Assembly (NCBI GenBank): GCA_021737695.1
Contig: JAIPDL010000001.1
Span: forward strand, 110,002 to 174,001
DNA: 64,000 bases
Source: Desulfotignum sp.
Lineage (GTDB): Bacteria; Desulfobacterota; Desulfobacteria; Desulfobacterales; Desulfobacteraceae
Direction: 5' to 3'
Shown here: positions 47,922 to 56,711 of the stretch, piece after piece
Numbering within the stretch: the first letter of the stretch is position 1
Layout of the letters: every line of letters begins with the position of its first letter
The notes under the pieces: model-generated
Told to the model about the DNA's origin: nothing
Seen by the model: only the letters and a program-made list of their open reading frames with translations
Databases searched by the model: none
Translations under genes and position numbers: made by a program

Positions 47922-50900
47922 GTGCGTGATCCAGAAAGAAAGATTCCCTATAACTACACATCGGCCGGGGATGACCCGATTATCCGGCATCTTTTCGGAA
48001 CAGATGTGCTGCAGATCATAAAGACCCTGGAAACCAAGAAAAATACCGGTCGCTCCGCCCGGCTGCTGTACCGGTTCATGGGGGATCTGTTCATCATCGG
48101 GCGAAATCCGTTCCTTTTTCAGGAGCTGGTGGCGCATCCGGTCCAGCGAAAGCAGCTGTTTTCCGAATTTGAAAAAGATCTGGACATCATTGAAAACGCT
48201 GCCAAACATCCCGAAGTGTTTCAGGTGCTGGATGCTTGCAGACAGACCCTGAAAAAACTGGTCAACCAAATCACCACCCAGGCGGGGTTTCACCGGAAAA
48301 TCCTACGAGCCTTTGGCCCGATTGTCGGTAAAGACAACATTTATTTTGATCCGTTCACCCTGACGGCCCATGCCACCGACGCCACGGACTGGCGGCGGTT
48401 TCTGCCCAAAGCTGTGCTGCGGCCTGACAAGGAATCCCAGGTGCCAGAACTGGTGAAAAAAATCCGTGAACTGGGATTGTGCATCATCCCCCGGGGAGGG
48501 GGCACCGGATTGACCGGCGGGGCCACACCGCTCACGTCAGACTGTGTGATGATCAACACGGAAAAACTCAACCGCATCGGTGCCATTGCCCCGCTGGCTG
48601 AAGTGGGTGACGGCACCTGTTTTTCCATTGAGGTGCAGGCCGGGGTGCTGACCCAGGATGCCAAAGATGCGGCCCGGGATCAGGGACTGATATTTGCCAC
48701 CGACCCCACATCCGCCTGGGCCTGTACCATTGGCGGCAACCTGGCGGAGAATGCCGGGGGAAAAACAGCGGTCCTGTTCGGCACGGCCCTGGACAATGTG
48801 TTGTCCTACCGCATTGTCATGCCGGACGGCAAGGTGTACAGCGTGTCCCGGAAAGGCCATCCGGGGCGGAAAATTTTGTATACTGATACGGTGGTTTTTG
48901 ACGTCTTTGACGATACCGGCGAAACGGTCCGGACCATTGAACTGACCGGCGCGGATATCCGCAAAAAGGGACTGGGCAAGGATGTCACCAATAAATATCT
49001 CAACGGCCTTCCCGGCATCCAAAAAGAGGGGTGTGACGGGATCATCATCCGGGCGAGATTCATCCTGTATCCGGAATTTTCTGTTAAAAAAACCTGCTGC
49101 ATCGAATTTTTCGGCAATGACATGACCGAAGCCGGGCAGGTGATCACAGCCATCTCCGCCACGTTTGCCCACAAGGATCCGGCGGTCATGGCCCTGGAAC
49201 ATTTTGACGAAGCCTATATCAAGGCCATTGACTACAAAACCAAAAACGCCCTGGGCAACCGGCTCAAGGCAGTGCTGCTGGTGGACCTGGTGTCCAATGA
49301 TACCGGCCGGCTCGACCAGGGGGTGACGACCCTGGCATCCATTCTGGCGCCCTTTGAAAAAACCGGCCTGACCATTGCCCGGACCGATGAAGAAGCCATA
49401 CGCTTCTGGGAGGACCGCAAGCGTTTAGGAGCCATTGCCGCCCATACCAACGCGTTTAAACTCAATGAGGACATTGTGCTGCCCCTGTCCTCACTGGCGC
49501 AGTTTGTCAAATTCGTGGACCAGACCAACCTGGAGGAAAAGGCTTTCAACCAGGCCCAGATCATTGACAATATGGTGGCCTACCTGGACCGGGCTGTGCC
49601 CCTGTCAGATCCCCAGTGGCTGGAAAAAAAAGTAGGCCAGGCCAAGGACCTGGCCTGGTCCACCAAAAAAAAACTGCCCATTGCCTCCAGAGATGCCCTG
49701 GAAGCAGGGATCCATGCCAAAAATTTCTATACCCATGTCTGTGAGAGTCTGCGGGGATATACCCATATTCTGGAAAAACTGGAAACCATCTATGACTCCA
49801 GCCGGTCCCGTCTGATTGTGGTGGCCACCCACATGCATGCCGGAGACGGCAATGTGCATGTGAACATTCCGGTACTGTCCAATGACCGGGAAATAATGGA
49901 ACGGGCGGCTTTGACGGCTGACCGGATCATGGAAAAGGCGGTGGCCCTGAACGGGGTGGTATCCGGAGAACACGGCATCGGCATCACCAAATTCAAATAT
50001 CTGTTACCCGAAGCGGTTCAGGCACTGGATCAATACCGCAACCAGGTGGATCCGGACCGGATCATGAATCCGGGCAAACTAAGTGAACCTGACATTTTAA
50101 ACAAGGTGTTCACGCCTTCCTTCAATCTGTTGAAGCTTGAAGCACGGATTCTCAAGCATGGCTCCCTGTATGATCTGGCCATGAACATTGCCAATTGCGT
50201 ACGGTGCGGCAAATGCAAGCCCATGTGTCCGGTGTTTTACCCGGAAAAAAACATGTTTTTTCATCCCCGGAACCGGAACCTGGCTCTGGGATCCCTGATT
50301 GAAGCGTTGCTGTACATCACCCAGCGGACCCGGTCCACTGGATTCCAGATCTTGAAAAATTTAGAAGAAATCGCAGATCATTGTACCATCTGCCACCGGT
50401 GCCTGACCAAATGCCCGGTAAATATCGACTCCGGGGATATCACCATCGAGTCCCGGGAAATCCTTAAAACCATGCAGTTCAAGCACACCCCGTTGTCCAC
50501 CCGGACCACGTTGAAATATCTGGCAGACAAGCGGCCGGTGCCAAACCAGCTGACCCGGCCGTGGCTCCTGGGCGCAGGGACTTTTCTCCAGCGCGCCGGG
50601 GCCACCTTGCTGTCCCCGGTTGCCGGTGTCAAGCCGTTGTCCGGGATCCGGTCCATGCAGGTGCTGCGGTCTAAAATGCCCTGGCCGGATGCAGCCACGC
50701 TCCGGTCCAAAGTTCCCATGACACTGAAAAACCAGGCATTGCTCCTGGAACCTTTGGAACCGGCCATCTCCACGGTATTTTATTTTCCCGGATGCGGCAG
50801 TGAACGCATTTATTCACGGATCTCCCGGGCGGCCCTGTTTATCTTACTGTCTCAAAATCACCGGGTAATTCTGCCGCCGCCGTTTCTGTGCTGTGGGTAT

Positions 50901-51518
50901 CCTTTTCTGGTCAATGCCCAGACCAAGCAATTTGAAGAACTGGCGTTGAAAAACACCATTGTCTTGACCCAGATCCGGGACATGTTCAATGACCTGACCT
51001 TTGATGCCGTGGTGGTGTCCTGCGGCACCTGCATGGAATCGCTGGGCCATCTGGGTGTGGCCCAGATTTTTGAAGCCTCGGTAACCGATGTCAGTGAACA
51101 TGTACTGGCCCGCTGGACCCTGCCGGAACCGCTGGCAACCCCTTGTTTTTACCATGCGCCTTGCCATGATTCATTAAAAGACAAGGGAACTGCATTGCTG
51201 AAAACCCATGGGTTCGCCGTGACCCCGGTGCCGCACTGCTGCTCCCAGGCCGGAACCATGGCCCTGTCCCGGCCGGATATCAGCCACAACATGCTGGTGC
51301 GCAAACAGGACGTATTGACCCTGGCAGGCCATGTCAGACAAACACCGCGGGCACGGATTCTTACCAACTGTCCGTCCTGTGTGCAGGGTCTGGGACGGCT
51401 GACCGGGGTGACACCGGTTCATCTGGCTGAAGCCCTGGCCGAAGCCATGGGGGGGAGTCTTTGGAAAAACAAACGATTGGACGAATTGACCCGTTCCCGG
51501 GAAATTGTGACGTTTTAA
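47922..51518 (+). CDS. FAD/FMN-binding and Fe-S oxidoreductase (DUF3683 type, D-2-hydroxyacid dehydrogenase-like)
   Basis: A fused 1198-residue oxidoreductase. It opens with a DUF3683-like domain (RDPERKIPYNYTSAGDD), then an FAD_binding_4 domain with PRGGGTGLTGGATP from about 190, an FAD-oxidase C-terminal domain ending near GEHGIGITKFKYLLPEA, two 4Fe-4S clusters (C759 VRCGKCKPMCP and C821 TICHRCLTKCP), and a C-terminal CCG region (CCGYPF, HAPCHDSLK). Relatives oxidise D-lactate, glycolate or D-2-hydroxyglutarate and pass electrons to Fe-S partners. It begins at GTG 47922, 2 bases after serA. SerA makes D-2-hydroxyglutarate in some bacteria, so it may reoxidise that product; this link is inference. 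Confidence 0.85.
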   Translation: MRDPERKIPYNYTSAGDDPIIRHLFGTDVLQIIKTLETKKNTGRSARLLYRFMGDLFIIGRNPFLFQELVAHPVQRKQLFSEFEKDLDIIENAAKHPEVFQVLDACRQTLKKLVNQITTQAGFHRKILRAFGPIVGKDNIYFDPFTLTAHATDATDWRRFLPKAVLRPDKESQVPELVKKIRELGLCIIPRGGGTGLTGGATPLTSDCVMINTEKLNRIGAIAPLAEVGDGTCFSIEVQAGVLTQDAKDAARDQGLIFATDPTSAWACTIGGNLAENAGGKTAVLFGTALDNVLSYRIVMPDGKVYSVSRKGHPGRKILYTDTVVFDVFDDTGETVRTIELTGADIRKKGLGKDVTNKYLNGLPGIQKEGCDGIIIRARFILYPEFSVKKTCCIEFFGNDMTEAGQVITAISATFAHKDPAVMALEHFDEAYIKAIDYKTKNALGNRLKAVLLVDLVSNDTGRLDQGVTTLASILAPFEKTGLTIARTDEEAIRFWEDRKRLGAIAAHTNAFKLNEDIVLPLSSLAQFVKFVDQTNLEEKAFNQAQIIDNMVAYLDRAVPLSDPQWLEKKVGQAKDLAWSTKKKLPIASRDALEAGIHAKNFYTHVCESLRGYTHILEKLETIYDSSRSRLIVVATHMHAGDGNVHVNIPVLSNDREIMERAALTADRIMEKAVALNGVVSGEHGIGITKFKYLLPEAVQALDQYRNQVDPDRIMNPGKLSEPDILNKVFTPSFNLLKLEARILKHGSLYDLAMNIANCVRCGKCKPMCPVFYPEKNMFFHPRNRNLALGSLIEALLYITQRTRSTGFQILKNLEEIADHCTICHRCLTKCPVNIDSGDITIESREILKTMQFKHTPLSTRTTLKYLADKRPVPNQLTRPWLLGAGTFLQRAGATLLSPVAGVKPLSGIRSMQVLRSKMPWPDAATLRSKVPMTLKNQALLLEPLEPAISTVFYFPGCGSERIYSRISRAALFILLSQNHRVILPPPFLCCGYPFLVNAQTKQFEELALKNTIVLTQIRDMFNDLTFDAVVVSCGTCMESLGHLGVAQIFEASVTDVSEHVLARWTLPEPLATPCFYHAPCHDSLKDKGTALLKTHGFAVTPVPHCCSQAGTMALSRPDISHNMLVRKQDVLTLAGHVRQTPRARILTNCPSCVQGLGRLTGVTPVHLAEALAEAMGGSLWKNKRLDELTRSREIVTF

Positions 51519-51520
51519 CC

Positions 51521-52231
51521 ATGAATCTGATTCTGCTGACCCCGGATGACTTTATTTCCGCCCACCGGGTCTGTCTCACAGGCCGACGATATACCCATGT
51601 CCGGTCCGTGCTCAAAGCCGGGCCCGGGGATGTGGTGGCCTGCGGCATGATCAATGGAAACATGGGGTACGGCAAAATCCAGGACATGGCTCCCCGGAAA
51701 CTGGTGATGCAGGTGACACTGCATCAGCCCCCCCCGGCGGCCATACCGTTGAACCTGGTGCTGGCACTGCCCCGGCCCAAGATGCTTCGCCGGATCATCC
51801 AGAACGTCACGGCCCTGGGGGTCAAGCAGATCTTTCTGGTGAATTCCTGGCGGGTGGAAAAAAGTTTCTGGCAGAGCCCGTTTTTGCACGATGACAATCT
51901 GGTGCAATACCAGCGGCTGGGCCTGGAGCAGGCAAAAGACACGGTCATGTCGGATATCAGCAAAAAGCGGTTTTTCAGCCGGTTTGTCAAAAAAGACCTG
52001 CCGGAAATTTCCAGCGGTACCCGGTGTATCACCGCCCACCCCAAAACCGATCAGGTCTGTCCAGCCGGTGTAAATCAGCCGGTGACCCTGGCAGTGGGAC
52101 CGGAAGGGGGGTGGATCGATCTGGAAATCAAGACCCTGGAAGATATCGGATTTATCACCTGCGCAATGGGACAGCGGATTCTCACCGTTGAGACCGCTGT
52201 CACCAGCCTGATCTCCCGATTGTTTGTCTGA
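51521..52231 (+). CDS. rsmE: 16S rRNA (uracil1498-N3)-methyltransferase RsmE
   Basis: A SPOUT-class rRNA methyltransferase. The 236 residues carry the knot motif LAVGPEGGWIDLEIKTLE and the C-terminal RILTVETAVTSLIS that complete the SAM pocket. Start is the ATG at 51521, 2 bases after the upstream stop; a TTG at 51461 would overlap the oxidoreductase by 58 bases and add a non-family extension. No odd residues seen. Confidence 0.93.
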   Translation: MNLILLTPDDFISAHRVCLTGRRYTHVRSVLKAGPGDVVACGMINGNMGYGKIQDMAPRKLVMQVTLHQPPPAAIPLNLVLALPRPKMLRRIIQNVTALGVKQIFLVNSWRVEKSFWQSPFLHDDNLVQYQRLGLEQAKDTVMSDISKKRFFSRFVKKDLPEISSGTRCITAHPKTDQVCPAGVNQPVTLAVGPEGGWIDLEIKTLEDIGFITCAMGQRILTVETAVTSLISRLFV

Positions 52232-52242
52232 CCTGTATCCGG

Positions 52243-54105
52243 TTATTTGCCGGCATCCGCTTTTTTCTGTTCCAGTTCATCCCAGCGGGTATACAATGCC
52301 TGGACCCGGGCTTCCGCTTTTTCCAGGTCCCGGCAGATATTTGCCATTTGGATGGGATCTGCCATAACTTCCGGGTCCTGAACACGGGCACTCAGATCAG
52401 TGACCCGGGCTTCCGCCTCCAGAATGGTTTCTTCCATATGTTCCAGTTCATACTTGTCCTTGAAAGAAAAAGCAAGCCCGGACCCAGGAGCGGTCCGGGT
52501 TTCTGACGCTGGTTTTGATGCTGGGGCGGTACCGGATTTTGTTTCTGATCCGGAAGCGGGTTCCTGTTTTTTGGAACCCGGACTTTTCCGGGTTTCCGCT
52601 GAAAAAATCTGGCTGAAATTTTTGTAAAACGCCGGGGGCGAATCCGGGTCCAGAAACAACATCCGGTGGCAGACCCGATCCATGAGATACCGGTCATGGG
52701 AAACGATCACCACGGCACCGGGAAATTCTTTGATCCGCTGTTCCAGAACTTCCAAAGACAGGATATCCAGGTCATTGGTGGGCTCGTCCAGCAGCAGTAC
52801 GTCCGCCGGCTGCAACATCAGGTTCGCCAGAACGATCCGGGCTTTTTCACCGCCGGACAACCGGTGCACCGGCATGTCCAGCTGATCCGGCATAAACAGA
52901 AACCGCTTGGCCCAGGTGACCACATGCACGCTTTTTCCCTGGTAATGGACGGAATCTCCACCGGCCGGGTTCAATGCCTCCCGCAGCAGGCTGTCCGGGT
53001 CCAGCCGGGATCTGTTCTGATCAAACACCGCAACTTTCAGTCCGTCTGCCCATTTGACCGTACCCTGGTCCGGGGACAGTTTTTTTTCCAGCAAAGACAG
53101 AAACGTGGATTTGCCGGATCCGTTGACTCCCACCACGCCCAGACAGAATCCCGGTCCCAGTTCAAACGTGATCCCGGAAAACAGCGGTTTTTGTCCATAC
53201 CCTTTGGTCAGGTTGTGCACCTGGATCAATTTCCGGGTCTGGCGGCCGGTGCCGGTGAAATCCATATCCACCCGGGCGGTGTAGCGGTTTCTTTCCTTGA
53301 GCGCATCCAGGGCCTGACGTAAATTCTCTGCCTGATCAATGCGGAATTTGGCTTTGGTGGACCGGGCCTTGGCCCCCTGGCGAAGCCATTCATCCTCCCG
53401 CCGCATTTTGCTGGCCATGGATGCCTGCTGTTTTTCCTGGGCAGCCAGAAATTTGTTGCGTTCCTGTTCAAACATCCGGTAACCGCCCTGGACCTTGAAA
53501 TATCCTTTGGGATAATATTTGGCAATTTCCAGGGTCCCGGCACAAATGTTTTCCAGAAATGCCCGGTCATGACTTACCACGATAAATGAAAACAACGCAG
53601 ATGTCAGAATCTGTTCCAGCCATAGAATGCCATGGATATCCAGATGGTTGGTGGGTTCGTCCAATAACAGAAGATTCGGGTCCATGCACAGGGAACGGGT
53701 GATGGCCAGTCGTTTTTTCCATCCCCCGGACAGGTTTTTAACCTGGACAGTTGTATCTACAAATCCTCCTTTTCCCAGGGCCTGATTCACCCGGCGGTGC
53801 TTTTCTTTGTCATCCATGGGTAAATGAGCCAGGCAGTCAAACAGCACGGTTTCCACGGTATGGTCCGGATCCAGCCGGTCTTCCTGGGAAAGGTACGCGA
53901 TGCGGCAGTTTTTTTGAACACTGATTTCCCCGGTATCCGGCAATGCTTCACCGGCAATGAGTTTGAGCAATGTGGATTTGCCGCTGCCGTTGTTGCCGAT
54001 CAGTCCCAGTTGTTCCCCGGCTTTGAAATCGATACTCAGATCTGAAAAAAGGGTATCATCCCCATAGGACTTGGATATGTCGGACAAGGTAAAGAAAACG
54101 GACAT
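52243..54105 (-). CDS. ABC-F family ATPase, Uup type
   Basis: A soluble protein of 620 residues with two ABC domains: IGNNGSGKSTLLKLIAG and LSGGWKKRLAI in the first, GVNGSGKSTFL and LSGGEKARIVLANLML in the second, and LDEPTNHLD and LDEPTNDLD Walker B sites. A low-complexity Ser/Pro/Glu linker (about 510-545) leads to a C-terminal coiled coil (about 555-620) typical of Uup. ABC-F proteins act on ribosomes or DNA structures, not transport. It follows the small membrane gene on the same strand by 13 bases. Confidence 0.92.
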   Translation of the reverse strand: MSVFFTLSDISKSYGDDTLFSDLSIDFKAGEQLGLIGNNGSGKSTLLKLIAGEALPDTGEISVQKNCRIAYLSQEDRLDPDHTVETVLFDCLAHLPMDDKEKHRRVNQALGKGGFVDTTVQVKNLSGGWKKRLAITRSLCMDPNLLLLDEPTNHLDIHGILWLEQILTSALFSFIVVSHDRAFLENICAGTLEIAKYYPKGYFKVQGGYRMFEQERNKFLAAQEKQQASMASKMRREDEWLRQGAKARSTKAKFRIDQAENLRQALDALKERNRYTARVDMDFTGTGRQTRKLIQVHNLTKGYGQKPLFSGITFELGPGFCLGVVGVNGSGKSTFLSLLEKKLSPDQGTVKWADGLKVAVFDQNRSRLDPDSLLREALNPAGGDSVHYQGKSVHVVTWAKRFLFMPDQLDMPVHRLSGGEKARIVLANLMLQPADVLLLDEPTNDLDILSLEVLEQRIKEFPGAVVIVSHDRYLMDRVCHRMLFLDPDSPPAFYKNFSQIFSAETRKSPGSKKQEPASGSETKSGTAPASKPASETRTAPGSGLAFSFKDKYELEHMEETILEAEARVTDLSARVQDPEVMADPIQMANICRDLEKAEARVQALYTRWDELEQKKADAGK

Positions 54106-54118
54106 AAAACACCTGATA

Positions 54119-54355
54119 TTAGGAATGGTTGCGGATGCGCCTGTAGACCCGGATCATTTTGATCAAAAATGTGACGGCCAGGGCCGCACTGATCAAAAGC
54201 ACAAAACTGGCGGCAAAAAAGGTCATGATAAATGAAAACGGATCCGGCAGTTGATACGAGGATATCAGCAGATCCAGGCCGAACAGGAAAAAAAATACCG
54301 ACACAAAAAGCAGCAGTAATTGGAAAACCCACCACGTATATTTTATTTGAACCAA
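54119..54355 (-). CDS. Small two-helix membrane protein (unidentified)
   Basis: About 78 residues with two hydrophobic segments (WWVFQLLLLFVSVFFFLFG and FIMTFFAASFVLLISAALAV) and a basic tail RVYRRIRNHS. The frame stays open to 54415, but no ATG is present. TTG 54355 with AAGGA 8 bases upstream is the best start; TTG 54415 is possible. It is 13 bases upstream of the ABC-F gene, so they may be cotranscribed. I do not recognise the family. Confidence 0.5.
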   Translation of the reverse strand: MVQIKYTWWVFQLLLLFVSVFFFLFGLDLLISSYQLPDPFSFIMTFFAASFVLLISAALAVTFLIKMIRVYRRIRNHS

Positions 54356-54432
54356 AAATGCATCCTTGGGGAATGTTGACAAAAAAGTTGTGGGACACCT
54401 TACTGGTTCAAGCAAAAAAAATCAAATCAATA

Positions 54433-54460
54433 TTGATTATTCACCCGGCGTTCCTATAAT
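54433..54460 (+). promoter_or_regulatory. Promoter of the two-component operon
   Basis: A consensus -10 TATAAT at 54455-54460 follows TTGATT at 54433-54438 with a 16-base spacer, 72 bases before the response-regulator start. AGGGAG lies about 11 bases before that ATG. Confidence 0.5.
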
Positions 54461-54531
54461 AAAGACACATATAAATCTGTATCGATCACACAGACAGCCA
54501 AACCGTTTCAATCCAGGGAGAAACCGCATTC

Positions 54532-55212
54532 ATGAGAATCCTGCTGGTGGAAGATGATGAAAAAATTACCCGGTTTGTGGAAAAAGGGCTTGATTCCGCC
54601 GGATTTGCAGTGGATACCGCCGCCACCGGACCTTTGGGGTTTGAAAAAGCGTTTGATATATCCTATGATGTATTGATCATCGATATCATGCTGCCGGAAA
54701 TGGACGGGTTTTCTCTGATCCGCCGCATCCGAAAACACAAAAACAATACGCCCATTATTGTGCTGAGCGCCCGGGGCCGGGTGGATGATCGTGTCAAAGG
54801 GCTGGAGGCCGGAGCAGATGATTATCTGACCAAGCCGTTTGCATTTTCCGAACTGCTGGCCAGAATCCAGGCCCTGATCCGCCGGGCCGGCAATGTCACA
54901 GATCCGGTGGTGCTCACATGCAGCGATCTGAAAATGGATGTCCTGAAACGGCGGGTGTTCCGGGGAGATGATCCCATCGATCTCCAGCCCCTGGAATTTT
55001 CTTTGCTGGAATACCTGTTGCGGAATAAAAACCGGGTGGTGTCCAAAACCATGATCATGGAGCATGTGTGGCATTATAATTTCAATCCCATGACCAATGT
55101 GGTGGAAGCCCGGATCTGCCGGTTAAGAGACAAAGTGGACAAAGATTACCCGAACCGCCTGATACATACCATGCGCGGGGCCGGATATGTGATAAGGGAT
55201 GAGGATGCCTGA
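54532..55212 (+). CDS. OmpR-family response regulator
   Basis: This 226-residue protein has an N-terminal receiver with phosphoacceptor D51 in IIDIMLPEMDGF, the conserved acidic pair EDDE at 8-11, and K near 101 in DDYLTKPFAF. A C-terminal winged-helix domain (about 130-222) includes RVVSKTMIMEHVW and ARICRLRDKVD. The closest named types are the CusR/QseB regulators. It overlaps the kinase gene by 14 bases, so the pair is coupled. With the neighbouring HtrA gene it suggests an envelope-stress circuit; this is inference. Confidence 0.93.
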   Translation: MRILLVEDDEKITRFVEKGLDSAGFAVDTAATGPLGFEKAFDISYDVLIIDIMLPEMDGFSLIRRIRKHKNNTPIIVLSARGRVDDRVKGLEAGADDYLTKPFAFSELLARIQALIRRAGNVTDPVVLTCSDLKMDVLKRRVFRGDDPIDLQPLEFSLLEYLLRNKNRVVSKTMIMEHVWHYNFNPMTNVVEARICRLRDKVDKDYPNRLIHTMRGAGYVIRDEDA

Positions 55213-56608
55213 TCTGTTCAGGACCATCCGGTTCCGGTTGACGCTCTGGTTTACGGGTATTTTTTCCATTTCCGCTGCTGTGGCATTTATCCTGTTTTAT
55301 TATCTGGCTGTCCAGACTCTCCAGAATCAGATCGATGAAGAGCTGTTGGACAAAGCCGCTCAGTTTTCGACTGTCATCCGCCAGAGCGGGATGAGAGGGG
55401 CCGGTAACCTGGCGGTGATTGAATCCAAGGCCGCCGGCGAAAAAATGATTTTTTTCAGGCTCCTGTATCCCACAGGCGAGGTGTTTGCGTCCTCCCACAT
55501 GTCTTACTGGAAAGATATCCAGGTGGACCATGTTCTGCTGCACCAATTGATAGAGAAAAAATCCCCGGTGTTTGATACCCGCATGATGGACAACGTTCAC
55601 AAGGCCCGAATTTTATACACATTCGTGGCACACAATGCGATTTTACAGACCGGCATCACCATGGAATCCCAGTCCCGGTTTCTCGGTGCGTTTAAGCGCG
55701 TGTTCATGGTGGCCATGGGATTTATTGTGGGGTTTTCCGCTTTATCCGGGTGGTTTCTGGTGCAAAAAGCCCTGTCCCGGGTGGATACCATCACCCGCAC
55801 CGCCAAAAGTATCACCGGTTCCAGTCTTCAGAAACGGGTGCCGGTCACGGGCAGCAAAGATGAACTGGATGATCTGGCCAGCACCTTTAACCAGATGCTG
55901 GACCGGATTCAATCCCTGGTCAGCGGCATCCGGGAAATGGGAGACAACATGGCCCATGATCTGAAAAGCCCGGTCACCCGGATCCGGGGAACCGCTGAAT
56001 TGACGCTGTTACAGGGAGAAACCCTGGAAGAATTTCATTCCATGGCTGCCAGCACCATAGAAGAATCTGACCGGCTCCTGGACATGATCAACACCATGCT
56101 GGTGATTTCCAGAACCCGGGCAGGGGAGGGGGATTTTTATTTTGAATCCATGGATCTGACTCAAATGATTCAGGAAGCCTGTGATCTGTTTGCTCCGGTG
56201 GCCGAAGACAAAGACATTGCCTTTTTCTGTCATGTACCGGGCCGGTTTGAGGTGATGGCGGATGTGACCATGCTTCAGCGGGCATTTTCCAATTTGCTGG
56301 ACAATGCCATCAAATATACGGATACCGGGGGACAAATCACGATTCAACTGATCAAAAAAAATGATTCCATCGTGGCGATTCAAGTGACAGATACCGGTCC
56401 GGGAATTGACTTGCAGTTTCACGAGCGGATTTTTGACCGGTTTTTTCGGGCAGAATCCTCCCGGACCAGTCCGGGCAGCGGTTTGGGATTGTCTTTTGCC
56501 AGAGCCATTGCCCGAGAGCACAAAGGGGATATTCATGTCCAAAGCAGCCCCGGGGAGGGTGCCTGCTTCACGCTCACATTGCCATATTGTAATTTTCAGG
56601 TCATTTAA
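55199..56608 (+). CDS. Sensor histidine kinase
   Basis: A 469-residue kinase with two membrane segments (about 14-36 and 168-187) around a periplasmic domain of about 130 residues. HAMP (about 190-240), a HisKA dimerisation domain with phosphoacceptor H253 in NMAHDLKSPVTRIRG, and HATPase_c with LLDNAIKY, DTGPGI and GSGLGLSFA follow. The periplasmic sensor resembles the heavy-metal type but lacks a clear metal motif. ATG 55199 or 55205 may be used; GATGAGG precedes the second. Confidence 0.93.
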   Translation: MRMPDLFRTIRFRLTLWFTGIFSISAAVAFILFYYLAVQTLQNQIDEELLDKAAQFSTVIRQSGMRGAGNLAVIESKAAGEKMIFFRLLYPTGEVFASSHMSYWKDIQVDHVLLHQLIEKKSPVFDTRMMDNVHKARILYTFVAHNAILQTGITMESQSRFLGAFKRVFMVAMGFIVGFSALSGWFLVQKALSRVDTITRTAKSITGSSLQKRVPVTGSKDELDDLASTFNQMLDRIQSLVSGIREMGDNMAHDLKSPVTRIRGTAELTLLQGETLEEFHSMAASTIEESDRLLDMINTMLVISRTRAGEGDFYFESMDLTQMIQEACDLFAPVAEDKDIAFFCHVPGRFEVMADVTMLQRAFSNLLDNAIKYTDTGGQITIQLIKKNDSIVAIQVTDTGPGIDLQFHERIFDRFFRAESSRTSPGSGLGLSFARAIAREHKGDIHVQSSPGEGACFTLTLPYCNFQVI

Positions 56609-56711
56609 AAATCATCTTTCAGTATTATAATACCCTCAAAAGGAAAAAATCTGTTTAAACCAGGCGTTGATTGATTTTTTTTCAAACGCAACATTCAAAA
56701 AGGAGAATACC
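56609..56711 (+). promoter_or_regulatory. Upstream region of the HtrA gene
   Basis: A TATAAT hexamer lies near 56626 but the matching -35 (ATTTAA) is poor. An inverted repeat GCGTT...AACGC lies near 56665-56688, and AAGGAG precedes the ATG. It may carry an operator for the adjacent response regulator; no sequence proves this. Confidence 0.25.
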
